The position numbers were made by a program, and so were the translations under genes. 64,000 nucleotides of DNA, from assembly GCA_944320285.1 (NCBI GenBank), contig CALUGX010000001.1, forward strand, positions 1 through 64,000, in the 5' to 3' direction. The first letter of the stretch is position 1; the number at the start of each line of letters is the position of its first letter. Positions 32,963 through 42,168 of the stretch are shown here, piece by piece. A model generated the notes under the pieces. That model was not told the origin of the DNA. It made no database searches and saw only the letters and a list, made by a program, of their open reading frames with translations. The stretch is from an uncultured Prevotella sp. (GTDB lineage: Bacteria > Bacteroidota > Bacteroidia > Bacteroidales > Bacteroidaceae).

Positions 32963-33667
32963 ATGGGTAATCTGATACGTAAGATTTGGAGTCACAGGCA
33001 TGATTTTAGAAGTATTATTTATAGTGGATATGTAAATTTCCGTTATTTACCTTTTAAAGATGCGATAAAGTTTCCTATAATACTATACAAACCAAAACTA
33101 TTAAGGTTAAAAGGTAAAATAAGGATAGATTGTAAGGTTCGATATGGTATGGTGCGTTTGGGTTTCAATATGGTTTCGTTATACCCAAATTCAGGAATTA
33201 TTATAGAAAATCATGGAGGAACAATTGTTTTTAAAGGAAATTGTATTGTTGGAAATAATTCTGCAATATCAGTGGGGAAAAGCGGAGTTGTGATTTTTGG
33301 AAACAATTTTATTTCAACAACGACGTTACGTTTAGCTGTTTATGATCACGTTTTATTTAAAGAAAATGTTTTGTTTGGATGGGATACGCTTGTTATAGAT
33401 ACAGATTTTCATAAACTAACAAAAAAATCAGGTGGTTATAACCGTGGACATGCCCCTATATGTATTGGTGCTAATAATTGGTTTGGCAATGGTTGTAAAA
33501 TATTAAAGCGAACCCAAACGCCGGATAATTGTGTCTTTTCGACCGGCACTATTTTAGATGGTAAAGTCGAAGCTCCAGAATATAGTGTTGTTGGTTGTGT
33601 GCAACCGCTGGCTGTTAAAGCTACAGGAGTTTGGAGAAATGAAAGAGATGATAAAATAGAATATTGA
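32963..33667 (+). CDS. Left-handed beta-helix acyltransferase-like protein
   Basis: 234 residues. Middle and C-terminal parts show hexapeptide-like turns (GIIIENHGGTIVFKGNCIVGNNSAISVGKSGVVIFGNNF; ICIGANNWFGNGCKILKRTQTPDNCVFSTGTIL), as in O-acetyltransferases and capsule proteins of the CapG/WbbJ type. The N-terminal 60 residues are basic and may bind membrane. Likely decorates the polysaccharide with acetyl groups, but the repeats are irregular and catalytic His is not obvious. A+T content is higher than in the genes before it. Confidence 0.72.
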   Translation: MGNLIRKIWSHRHDFRSIIYSGYVNFRYLPFKDAIKFPIILYKPKLLRLKGKIRIDCKVRYGMVRLGFNMVSLYPNSGIIIENHGGTIVFKGNCIVGNNSAISVGKSGVVIFGNNFISTTTLRLAVYDHVLFKENVLFGWDTLVIDTDFHKLTKKSGGYNRGHAPICIGANNWFGNGCKILKRTQTPDNCVFSTGTILDGKVEAPEYSVVGCVQPLAVKATGVWRNERDDKIEY

Positions 33668-33679
33668 GCATTTTAGTAA

Positions 33680-35125
33680 TTATGCTCTTTTGGAAAATAT
33701 TTTTGTTAGTTGTTTAATTGTTCTTATTACGAATTCATCTTTGAATATCTTTATATAAATTACGTAATAATAAATTGAAATAAAAATAAAGCCTACAGTG
33801 ATAATGTAGAATGTGTTGTTTGATAATTTGGATATGATTATAGATGTTAATATGCACGGAATTGCCCATAGTGTGTGATGTATGAGTTCTTTTGTTGGAA
33901 CTTTCATGTTGACGTATTTTTTTAGGCGGAGTTGTGATAATGTTAGAATTATTAATTCAGAAGTAATCCAAACAATTGCAGATCCAATACTTTTTAGTTG
34001 ACTGACAATCAAAATATTTAACAATAAACCCCAAATAGCTCCAATTATAGAATTTATAAATATATCTTTATCTTTTTTTAGCGGCATTAAAACCTGTAAT
34101 ACAATTATTTGTTCATATCCAATGATGAGTATTAATGGCATAACCATACGCATTGGGATAGTTGCAAACTCGTAACCAGGACCAGCGATTATTTCAATGA
34201 TCTGTGAGGCGTAAACAGTGGTAAAGATTATAACTGGTATTGCAAAAATAAATAACGTATGTAATGATTTGGATAATAATTCCTTAAAAGATTCTATTTG
34301 TCCTTTTGACACTAACGAACTCATTCTTGGCAGCATGACACCTGTAAAAGCTGTAAATAAAGATAAGAAAATGCTGTGTAGTTTTGTTGCAGTTGTGTAA
34401 TAGCCAACTTCTGTCTCTCCACAAACAAAACCTAAATAAGCAACATTAAATGTTGTATACATGGAAGTAAGTAATATATAAGTTCCTAAAATTAAAAATG
34501 GTCTAATGTAAGGTTTGAGTGATAAGTTAGAGATTTTAATATCTACAAATGCCTTCGTATGCCATAAATTGATAACTGCACTTGCCGCTATCATAAGCAT
34601 TGATAATAAATAATAAATGTTGTAATCAGTTTGCTCTTTTATAAAAATAAAAATGCCAACTACATAGATTATTTTTGTGAGTAAACCGTACTTTGTGATA
34701 TATTTAAAGTTCTCTATCCCTTTGTAAAACCATTCAATCTGTAAATAATTAAATATGACTTTGAAAAAACCAATGAACATTAGCTCTCTATGTTCATATA
34801 GTTTCGGAATAGAATAAATCGATATGATTAAGAGGAGCAATACTATTCCAGTAGAAATGGAATTTAATATTAATAAATTAGAGAACGACTTAGATAGTTT
34901 CTGTCTATTGCTTGTATTTGCGGCGATTTCACGTATTCCCACAGCAACAATGCCCATCATTGAGAACATCATATAATAATTTATGATGCTGTCTATGAAA
35001 TTGCAGATGCCGATATTTGTAACCCCTAAAACTCTTGACACATACGGATATGTTATTATGGGAAAAATGTAATTAGCAGAAGTTAATATGCAACTGTAAA
35101 AAAAATTCTTTTTTACGTCAGCCAT
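33680..35125 (-). CDS. Wzx-type lipid-linked oligosaccharide flippase
   Basis: 481 residues, about 12-14 transmembrane segments, MATE/MOP-type polysaccharide transporter. Typical N-terminus: FFYSCILTSANYIFPIITYPYVSRVLGVTNIGI. It would flip undecaprenyl-linked repeat units to the periplasm. It is transcribed leftwards with the GT2 gene upstream (17-bp gap), against the direction of the rest of the locus, and is very A+T-rich, which suggests that these two genes arrived as a cassette. Confidence 0.9.
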   Translation of the reverse strand: MADVKKNFFYSCILTSANYIFPIITYPYVSRVLGVTNIGICNFIDSIINYYMMFSMMGIVAVGIREIAANTSNRQKLSKSFSNLLILNSISTGIVLLLLIISIYSIPKLYEHRELMFIGFFKVIFNYLQIEWFYKGIENFKYITKYGLLTKIIYVVGIFIFIKEQTDYNIYYLLSMLMIAASAVINLWHTKAFVDIKISNLSLKPYIRPFLILGTYILLTSMYTTFNVAYLGFVCGETEVGYYTTATKLHSIFLSLFTAFTGVMLPRMSSLVSKGQIESFKELLSKSLHTLFIFAIPVIIFTTVYASQIIEIIAGPGYEFATIPMRMVMPLILIIGYEQIIVLQVLMPLKKDKDIFINSIIGAIWGLLLNILIVSQLKSIGSAIVWITSELIILTLSQLRLKKYVNMKVPTKELIHHTLWAIPCILTSIIISKLSNNTFYIITVGFIFISIYYYVIYIKIFKDEFVIRTIKQLTKIFSKRA

Positions 35126-35141
35126 TTTGAGGTGTATTTAT

Positions 35142-36068
35142 TTATGATAAGATAGATTTTCTAAGTTCCTTGTAAAATATTTTCTGATATTTATATTTTT
35201 TCCATATATTTCGTTTAAGGAGGCGGAAAATAAACTTATTTAGCGATAGTGCAAAAGAATAAGTAATATTTGCAATTCGTATTTCTACGTGCCCCACATT
35301 CCGCTTATAATAAATCAATCTGCTTTCTTCGGACATTTTAATTCTTTCTATATTTAAAATAGATTGTTCCCTGTCAAAACTTTTGCCTTCAAGATGTTGA
35401 ATCTTTGCTGTTGGTACATTTATGATTTTATATCCATGTTTTTTTATTCTGCAACATAAGTCTGTCTCTTCATAATACATGAAAAAGTCTGAAGAAAAAC
35501 CGCCAAATTCGTCTAATATTTTCTTTTTGACCATGAGATCTGCTCCTGTGATATATCCAACTTTGATGGGGTGATCAGTGTAGTTGAATATATAATTCCC
35601 ACCGAAAATGAGTTTTTCAATTTTCCTGAATGTTAGAATACTTAAGTCCCATTTTAATGAAGGCAGTATCCTGTAGAAACTTTGTGCTGGTTTCATCAGC
35701 TCGTCGTACAGGTTGCCGCCACAAGCTCCAACATCATTATGGTTATCTAAGTAATTAGACAATTCTTTTATAGCATTATTTATTAGTAAAGTGTCAGGAT
35801 TTAAAAATAGAATATTTCTACCTTTAGCAATATAAACTCCTTCATTGTTAGCCATACCAAAACCTTTATTTTCTTTCAATGAAATAAATGAAAGTTCTAT
35901 GTCATTTTTAAACGTATCTTTTAATAAGTTATAGCAATTGTCGTTAGAATTATTGTCAACAACAATTATCTCATATGAAATATCTTTTGTTAGCCTTATT
36001 ATAGATGTTATGGCGTTGGCTATCAAATCTGCAGTTTTGTAATTTACTATGATAATAGAAACATCCAT
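35142..36068 (-). CDS. Glycosyltransferase family 2 (rhamnosyltransferase-like)
   Basis: 308 residues, GT-A fold. MDVSIIIVNYKTADLIANAI start, then VVDNNSNDN, NKGFGMANNEGVYIAKG and FLNPDTLL (DxD-like NPDT) place it with dTDP-rhamnosyltransferase-like GT2 enzymes; the FFMYYEETDLCCRIKKHGY motif is typical. It adds one sugar to the growing repeat unit on the cytoplasmic side. First gene of the leftward pair with Wzx. Confidence 0.9.
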   Translation of the reverse strand: MDVSIIIVNYKTADLIANAITSIIRLTKDISYEIIVVDNNSNDNCYNLLKDTFKNDIELSFISLKENKGFGMANNEGVYIAKGRNILFLNPDTLLINNAIKELSNYLDNHNDVGACGGNLYDELMKPAQSFYRILPSLKWDLSILTFRKIEKLIFGGNYIFNYTDHPIKVGYITGADLMVKKKILDEFGGFSSDFFMYYEETDLCCRIKKHGYKIINVPTAKIQHLEGKSFDREQSILNIERIKMSEESRLIYYKRNVGHVEIRIANITYSFALSLNKFIFRLLKRNIWKKYKYQKIFYKELRKSILS

Positions 36069-36484
36069 TGTGCTTTTTTGTAAGCAAAGGTAGGTAAAAT
36101 GAAATAATAAACAAAATATTTCATTTTATATATTGCTTATTGATGGAATTATTCTTGTCTCTGTATGCTTGCTACTTTCGGTTTGTTGTATTTCAAAGGC
36201 TTTAGCTTACTGTTTTTACTTGCTTCCAGCGAGATTGTAAAAGGTGTCCTTTTGTAGTGTAAAAAGCCATCTTTTAAATGGTAAAAGGATATGTCTTAAA
36301 AGCTGAAAGGATACCATTTGAAACTGTAATCGGCGTCGTGCCACTAAAAATAATTCCTCCAAGGGGTTTTATATATAGGAAAAATTCTTATCTTTGCATT
36401 TGTGTTTATTATTATGAGGCTTTGTGCTGAATTCTGAACCGCAAAGATAGACTATGAGGCTTTATTTATCAAAATGCGTAATAT
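36069..36484. other. Divergent spacer between GT2 and wzz, with repeat site D
   Basis: No gene seen. It holds the palindrome-family site at 36236-36330, and TATCTTTG at 36389-36396, a -7 element that could start the wzz-wzy-glycosyltransferase transcript about 85 nt upstream of wzz. No clear -33 element. Confidence 0.5.
36236..36330. repeat. AAAAGG-CCTTTT palindrome family, site D
   Basis: GTAAAAGGTGTCCTTTTGTA, then GTGTAAAAAGCCATCTTTTA, then TGGTAAAAGGATATGTC and GCTGAAAGGATACCATTTG: four short palindromic units about 20-22 bp apart, with sequence close to sites B, F and G. Confidence 0.65.
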
Positions 36485-37543
36485 ATGAATGAAAAAAAAG
36501 AATTTAAAGAGATAGATATAATAGGGATATTGAAAAAGGTCTTTTCTGAAAAAAGACTTTTGGTAATATTTTTATCTGTTTTTACTGTAATAGGTGTTGT
36601 TGTCGCATTATGTACTCCAAAGCAATATACCTCAACTGTTGTCTTGGCACCAGAGATAACAGGCATGGGTATGTCGCAAAGTCTGGGTGATTTGGCCTCA
36701 ATGGTAGGAGTAAATTTAGGAACTACAGGAAGTTCTACAGATGCAATTTATCCTGATATTTATCCTGATGTTTTCGCATCAAATGATTTTATTATCAGGC
36801 TTTTTAATGTCAATGTAAGCCTTTTGGATGCACCTGACAATAAGAAAACTTATTATGATCATCTTGTGGAAGATACTCAAATACCATTTTGGCAATATCC
36901 GATGATGTGGGTAAAAAGTCTTTTTGCAAAAGAAGATGATGGTGGAAACGGGAAAAAAATGGACCCTTTCCGATTGACAAAAATCCAGGATGGGGTTTGC
37001 AACGACATAAAGAAAAATATTGCTTGTCTTATTGATAAAAAAACGAATGTAATAACAATCTCTGTCACCGATTATGATCCATTAGTATCCGCCTTGATGG
37101 CGGATACCATACAAAGTTTGTTGCAAGATTATATTATAGAATATAGAACGCAGAAAGCTCGTAACGACATGGATTTTGCTAAAAAAACATACGTAGATGC
37201 AAAAGAACAATATGTCAAGGCACAACAATTATATTCTTCATATATGGATGCTAATTCAGATGTTGTGCTGCAATCATTTAAATCAAAGCAGGAAGAATTA
37301 GAGAATGAGATGCAGTTGAGATATAACATTTACAACCAGTCTGTGCAACAGTTGCAAATGGCTAAAATGAAAGTTCAGGAACGGACACCGGCGTTTACTA
37401 TCATACAAGAGGCGACAGTGCCTCTCAGGGCATCGAGTACACCACGTTCCATGATAGTGGTTATATATATGTTCTTTGGCTTCTTTTTAGATATTGTTTG
37501 GATATTATGGGGGCGAAATCTCTTTAGTAAAATGCGTGGATAA
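36485..37543 (+). CDS. Wzz-like polysaccharide chain-length regulator
   Basis: 352 residues. Two transmembrane segments (VIFLSVFTVIGVVVALCTP near 30-50; MIVVIYMFFGFFLDIVWILW near 325-345) flank a periplasmic region with a coiled coil (about 215-300; KKTYVDAKEQYVKAQQLYSS). The QYTSTVVLAPE and Pro-rich TVPLRASSTPRSMIVVI motifs are typical of Wzz/GumC proteins. No tyrosine-kinase domain follows. It sets the length of the polymer made by Wzy, whose gene overlaps its stop codon (TAATG at 37541-37545). Confidence 0.9.
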   Translation: MNEKKEFKEIDIIGILKKVFSEKRLLVIFLSVFTVIGVVVALCTPKQYTSTVVLAPEITGMGMSQSLGDLASMVGVNLGTTGSSTDAIYPDIYPDVFASNDFIIRLFNVNVSLLDAPDNKKTYYDHLVEDTQIPFWQYPMMWVKSLFAKEDDGGNGKKMDPFRLTKIQDGVCNDIKKNIACLIDKKTNVITISVTDYDPLVSALMADTIQSLLQDYIIEYRTQKARNDMDFAKKTYVDAKEQYVKAQQLYSSYMDANSDVVLQSFKSKQEELENEMQLRYNIYNQSVQQLQMAKMKVQERTPAFTIIQEATVPLRASSTPRSMIVVIYMFFGFFLDIVWILWGRNLFSKMRG

Positions 37544-38697
37544 TGATATACTCTTTGCCATATATAATTTTTATTTGTATATTTTGTTTTTTGTCTTTTT
37601 TATTTCATAGCGTAAAAACAGATGAAGCAAAAAAATATATAGTGCTTGTTTGTGTGGGCATTATTATTTTCTTTTTTGGTTTTAGAGGTTTTTGTTTTTA
37701 TGACTGGAATTCTTATTATCCAGCTTTTTTGCATTATTCATTTTATGATCTGCATTCTTTGCCAATAAGTGATTGGCCTTTTGAACCCGGATTTAGTATT
37801 TTAATGTGTTTGTGCAAATCATTGTTTGATAATTACAATTTCTTTGTTTTAATTTGCACAACGCTGAATACAGTATTATTAATGCGTTTCTTATTGAAAA
37901 ATGTTGATAACATTCCATTTGCTTTGATGATTGTTTTCAGCATGAATGGATTGGGATTTTTTACAGACTTGATGAGAAACTCTATATCAATGTTGATTTT
38001 TTTAAATGCAATAGAATTTATTGAGAAAAGAAGAGCGTTGCCATATTTTGCGTTATGTCTGTTAGCTCTTACTTTTCACACTTCTACAATCTTTTATTTT
38101 CCGTTATACTTTTTTTTGCATAAAAGTATCAATAAATGGATATTATTGGGGGTTTTTATAACAGGGAATGTGGTATATTTGTTGCATATTCCTGTTTTTT
38201 TAACAATTGTAAAACTTTTTGTTGGCTTGATAAGTCCTGAGTTGCAATATAAAATTGACGTATATATGGAACTTGATCCTGGGGCAAGTTTTCAGATCGG
38301 AATTGGATATTTGGAAAGGCTCTTAACAGGAATTCTGCTATTTTGTTACATTGTAAAATTGAGAGATATAAGAAGTGACGGAAACATATATATTAATGGC
38401 CTAATCTTATATTTTGCAATGTTCTTTTTCTTAAGCGAGTTCAAGGTTATAAGCCAAAGACTTTCATATTTATTCAGTTTCGGATATTGGATAATTTGGT
38501 ATGATTTAGTGAAATGTTTTGTGATAGAAAACAATCGAAAATTGTTCATTTCTTTTGTTTGTTTATATTGTATGTTAAAAATGTACGGATCGACACATTA
38601 TGTAATAGCAAAATACGATAATATTCTCTTCGGTTCACAACCTTACCACATAAGGGAAAGCATATATAATAAGAATTATTCTGAGATCGAACAGTAA
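37543..38697 (+). CDS. EpsG/Wzy-like polysaccharide polymerase
   Basis: 384 residues, about 10-12 transmembrane segments. YIIFICIFCFLSFLF at the start, FFGFRGFCFYDWNSYYPAF as in EpsG-family polymerases, and LMRNSISMLIFLNAIEFIEKRRALPYFALCLLALTFHTSTIFY, which is the conserved RQ/RN-x..FHTS core of that family. It joins repeat units in the periplasm. It overlaps wzz by one base, so translation is coupled. Strongly A+T-rich. Confidence 0.87.
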   Translation: MIYSLPYIIFICIFCFLSFLFHSVKTDEAKKYIVLVCVGIIIFFFGFRGFCFYDWNSYYPAFLHYSFYDLHSLPISDWPFEPGFSILMCLCKSLFDNYNFFVLICTTLNTVLLMRFLLKNVDNIPFALMIVFSMNGLGFFTDLMRNSISMLIFLNAIEFIEKRRALPYFALCLLALTFHTSTIFYFPLYFFLHKSINKWILLGVFITGNVVYLLHIPVFLTIVKLFVGLISPELQYKIDVYMELDPGASFQIGIGYLERLLTGILLFCYIVKLRDIRSDGNIYINGLILYFAMFFFLSEFKVISQRLSYLFSFGYWIIWYDLVKCFVIENNRKLFISFVCLYCMLKMYGSTHYVIAKYDNILFGSQPYHIRESIYNKNYSEIEQ

Positions 38698-38708
38698 TTT
38701 TCGTAAAC

Positions 38709-39746
38709 ATGAGAAGAACGGCTTTGTTTGTTGACTATGCTTATCAAAAAGGCCATGTGAATTTTAATAAGATTCACATAGACGCATTGCGGGCTGACGG
38801 ATATGATGTGAAAATTGTGTTGCATAGGGATATAATGAAGCGGCTGCCTTATGGAAAAGATGATTATGCTTTGATTTTACCAAATTTGTTGAAACTAAGA
38901 GACGGCCATGCTGTGATTAACCGAATATCGTTTATATTGAGTTTATTGCTTATCAGGATTATTATCCGTGTTAGGAAATTTGACAAGGTGGTTGTTTCTT
39001 ATTGTGATGAAGTTACGCTTGGCTTGTTACCGCTATGTCGTGGTATGTATATTATTTGTCACAATAATGCAGCTTCCTTTGATAATAAGGTTAAGCGTTA
39101 TTTTATGCACCGGCTGTCAAAACATAATCATTTCATTGTTTTCAACGATGAAATGACAAAACCCTTTAAGCGTCAAGGTATAAATAATGTTTTGGTCGTT
39201 TCACATGGATGTGTTCCACCTTTTACAATGAAACCGGACATACAGTTACCTCTAAATATATCTTCATACGATAAAGTTGTATTTCATCCATCACCAAAAC
39301 CCGATGTGGATTTTGTAACGGAGTTAATGCAGAATGCCAGGTTGGCTGATTTTTTGCGTGAGAACAATGTTTTGTTGATATTACGAAACAGTCCTTGTTG
39401 TGTGTGTGAAACAAGTAATATTAAGTTCATAAACGAATATCTTTCTCAAGACCAATACCAAAAGCTGTTTTTGTCCTCTGATGTCATATTATTGGCATAT
39501 CCGCCGACATTCGAGTATCGGGTTAGCGGTGTTAGTTTTGAATGTGTGGCTAATGGGAAAAAAATGCTGATAAAGGCTAACCATGCTTTTGACTATTGCA
39601 GAGACTTTTTAAATTACGATCCAATGTTTAACGACGTAGGCGAGCTTTGCATTAAGTTGGATTATTTATTCCACCATCCTAATGCTATGTGTAAGGCCAT
39701 TAAAGACAGGTTGACGCCTGATTATAAGAGTATTTTCAATGATTAA
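38709..39746 (+). CDS. Probable GT-B glycosyltransferase
   Basis: 345 residues. Weak but consistent signs of a GT-B enzyme: an N-terminal Rossmann-like part (RRTALFVDYAYQKGHVNFNKIHIDALRADGYDV), a mid HNN..HFIVFNDEMTKPFKRQGINNVLVVSHG junction, and a C-terminal LSSDVILLAYPPTFEYRVSGVSFECVANGKKMLIK, like the EX7E-region of GT4-type enzymes. It lies between wzy and two clear GT4 genes, so a role in repeat-unit synthesis is inferred. Donor sugar unknown. Confidence 0.75.
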   Translation: MRRTALFVDYAYQKGHVNFNKIHIDALRADGYDVKIVLHRDIMKRLPYGKDDYALILPNLLKLRDGHAVINRISFILSLLLIRIIIRVRKFDKVVVSYCDEVTLGLLPLCRGMYIICHNNAASFDNKVKRYFMHRLSKHNHFIVFNDEMTKPFKRQGINNVLVVSHGCVPPFTMKPDIQLPLNISSYDKVVFHPSPKPDVDFVTELMQNARLADFLRENNVLLILRNSPCCVCETSNIKFINEYLSQDQYQKLFLSSDVILLAYPPTFEYRVSGVSFECVANGKKMLIKANHAFDYCRDFLNYDPMFNDVGELCIKLDYLFHHPNAMCKAIKDRLTPDYKSIFND

Positions 39747-39763
39747 GAAACATTTATTATATT

Positions 39764-40858
39764 ATGCAGAAAAAAGTTTTATTCATATTGTTCAAACGGT
39801 ATAGAGGGATACTTGAAGGTGGTGGCGTATGCAATGAGCGTAATTTAAGTATGACGAAAGAACTGTTTGGCGAGCACAATGTTGACGTTTTATATTTGCA
39901 CGATGAAGAACGAAAACGGTCATTGTTCAGTTATTTCATGGCATTACTGTTATTCCCTTTTGGATATTACAACGGTGTAACGCCGACTTTTATTAAAAAG
40001 ATTATAACAAAAGCCGATGGTTATGATTATGTTTTTTTGGGAACAAGCCTGTTTGGGCTTATTGCAAAAAAACTTCGTGTGGTAGGTTATAAAGGGCGGA
40101 TTATATCATTCTTTCATAATGTAGAAAGTATATATTACGATGCGGTTTTGCCTAAACATTTACCTTTCCGCGATTTGATAATTAATTGCGCCAAGCGCAA
40201 TGATGGTTATTCGTGCAGATTTGCTGATAAAATAATCGTTTTGAATGAACGAGATGCAAATCTTATACGTGAAAAGCATGGGCGGAACGCCGACATAATA
40301 ATGCCGGTAACGTTGAAAGATGCGTTGGCCAGCCCAATGGAAGATGATACGTTAACACGTAAAAAACCGCTTTGTATGTTTATCGGTAGCTGTTTCCCGG
40401 CTAATAATGAAGGCGTGTTATGGTTTGTGAAGAATGTTTTGCCTTTTGTTGAAATAGATTTTATGATAGTAGGAAAAGGTATGGCGAAATTAAAATCAGA
40501 TAATAAATGCTTGGAAAATATTGAAGTTATAAGTGATGTTCCAGACCTTTCAAGTTATTTTAGGAAAGCGGATTTTATGGTTTTACCTGTCTTTTCTGGT
40601 AGCGGGATGAAAATTAAGACGTGTGAGGCTCTTATGTATGGTAAAAATATAATAGGAACGGACGAGACATTTGAAGGTTATGACGCTGATTTTGATAGAA
40701 TCGGAGGAAAGTGTAATTCTGCTTCTGAATATATCAGATGTATAAACCATTATATTGAAAATCCCATTCCAAGGTTTAACAGGTATTCACGGGAGATTTA
40801 CCTTTTGCGTCATTCAGAATCAGCAATTTCAAATACGTTCAAGTCAGCGTTTGAGTAG
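39764..40858 (+). CDS. Glycosyltransferase family 4-like
   Basis: 364 residues, GT-B fold. RIISFFHNVESIYYDA (a usual GT4 element), DKIIVLNERDANLIREKHGR, FIGSCFPANNEGVLWFVKNVLPF, and VISDVPDLSSYFRKADFMVLPVFSGSGMKIKTCEALMYGKNIIGT, the C-terminal donor-binding motif. Adds a sugar in repeat-unit assembly. Follows the preceding gene by 17 bp. Confidence 0.88.
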   Translation: MQKKVLFILFKRYRGILEGGGVCNERNLSMTKELFGEHNVDVLYLHDEERKRSLFSYFMALLLFPFGYYNGVTPTFIKKIITKADGYDYVFLGTSLFGLIAKKLRVVGYKGRIISFFHNVESIYYDAVLPKHLPFRDLIINCAKRNDGYSCRFADKIIVLNERDANLIREKHGRNADIIMPVTLKDALASPMEDDTLTRKKPLCMFIGSCFPANNEGVLWFVKNVLPFVEIDFMIVGKGMAKLKSDNKCLENIEVISDVPDLSSYFRKADFMVLPVFSGSGMKIKTCEALMYGKNIIGTDETFEGYDADFDRIGGKCNSASEYIRCINHYIENPIPRFNRYSREIYLLRHSESAISNTFKSAFE

Positions 40859-40879
40859 AAAATCTTTAAGAAGCTAATT

Positions 40880-42031
40880 ATGAAAATCTGCATATTGACA
40901 CCGCGTTTCCCCATGCCGGAGAATGGAGGAGACGTTTTAAGGATAAATAATATAGCTCGATATCTCAAGGCGCAAGGGCATGAGTTGTTGCTTGTGTCGT
41001 TTTATGATAAGTCGGTTGATGTTGAAGAGGCAGGTAGGTTGTATGACAAGATTTTTCTTGTACGGCGAAATCGGTTTGCGTCGTATGTTTATACGTTGCT
41101 GTTCTTGATTTGCGGGCGACCTATGCAATGCGGTTATTACCATTCGCGTTTTTTTAAGAAAAAACTTGATGAAGTAATACAAACGGAACATCCCGACAGG
41201 TTTGTTTCTCACTTGTTGCGTATGGCTCCGTATTTGGAAAGAGAAAATCTATACTCTTCTTCCACAGTGGAAATGACCGATGCGTTGTCGAAAACATATT
41301 CTTTGTCGTCAAAGGCGAAAGGCGGACTGTTGAAAAAGGTGGTTTATATGGTTGAACGCCGACTTATTCGCAGATACGAAGACCATATTGTAAAAGTTTT
41401 CCCTAAGGTCGTTGTTGTTTCGCAGGAGGACATAAACTTCATCAATAAGAGAGTAAAGACTGGAACTCTTGTTTTGCATACGAACGGTGTGACTTGTTTA
41501 GACGCGTTCCCTACAGTATATGATCAGAAAAAGATATGTTTTATAGGAAATATGCGCACGTTGCAAAACCAGGACGCTGTACTTCGTTTTGTGAAAAATA
41601 TTTTCCCGATAATTTTGAAGCGTTGTCCTGATGCAGTGTTTTATATAGTGGGGGCAGAACCTCCTCGCGAGATAGAGGCTCTTGGCAACGGGAAAAATAT
41701 CATTGTAACAGGTTTTGTTGATGATTTGACAAGTATGGTGGCAGATACTTGTTTGGCTGTAGCTCCTGTGAAAATTGCCGCAGGTATACAAAACAAGGTT
41801 CTGGTGGCGATGGGTTGTGGTGTCCCCGTGGTTATGACGTCTTTGATCTCAAAGGCTATACCAGAGTTGCGTGATGGTGAAAATTGCTTTATACGTGATG
41901 GCGAAAATGATTTTGCTCAGGCTTGTGTAGAGTTGCTTGAAAATACTCAAATGCGCAATATGATAGCTAAAAATGGCTTTAATATGGTGCGTGAACATTA
42001 TTCATGGGATGAAAAATTGAGCGGTTATTGA
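40880..42031 (+). CDS. Glycosyltransferase family 4 (PEP-CTERM/EpsH1-type)
   Basis: 383 residues. MKICILTPRFPMPENGGDVLR and NNIARYLKAQGHELLLVSF mark the start of the EpsH1/Stp1-like GT4 type; IKICFIGNMRTLQNQDAVLRF-like and NIIVTGFVDDLTSMVADTCLAVAPVKIAAGIQNKVLVAMGCGVPVV mark the donor domain. Last gene of the locus, 21 bp after its neighbour. A weak hairpin CATCCAG-TTTTTA-GCTGGATG (42061-42081) follows but has no T-run. Confidence 0.9.
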   Translation: MKICILTPRFPMPENGGDVLRINNIARYLKAQGHELLLVSFYDKSVDVEEAGRLYDKIFLVRRNRFASYVYTLLFLICGRPMQCGYYHSRFFKKKLDEVIQTEHPDRFVSHLLRMAPYLERENLYSSSTVEMTDALSKTYSLSSKAKGGLLKKVVYMVERRLIRRYEDHIVKVFPKVVVVSQEDINFINKRVKTGTLVLHTNGVTCLDAFPTVYDQKKICFIGNMRTLQNQDAVLRFVKNIFPIILKRCPDAVFYIVGAEPPREIEALGNGKNIIVTGFVDDLTSMVADTCLAVAPVKIAAGIQNKVLVAMGCGVPVVMTSLISKAIPELRDGENCFIRDGENDFAQACVELLENTQMRNMIAKNGFNMVREHYSWDEKLSGY

Positions 42032-42115
42032 CATTAAGAAATAGTTTGTTTTTTTGTTATCATCCAGTTTTTAGCTGGATGCTTCGTTGGCTGGAAGATT
42101 TTTGTTATAAACACT

Positions 42116-42148
42116 GCGCCCGCCTTACACTGTTCGTATGGCGGGCGC
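42116..42148. other. GC-rich hairpin between converging GT4 and relA-like genes
   Basis: GCGCCCGCC (42116-42124) and GGCGGGCGC (42140-42148), 15-nt loop. No T-run on either side, so it may stop transcription poorly or just protect 3' ends. Confidence 0.45.
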
Positions 42149-42168
42149 GGGTGATGAACTTGTAGATG

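Noticed and set aside
33680..36068. Integrated mobile element bringing in the Wzx-GT2 cassette
   Set aside because: No integrase, transposase, direct repeats or tRNA at the borders; only composition and orientation suggest transfer.
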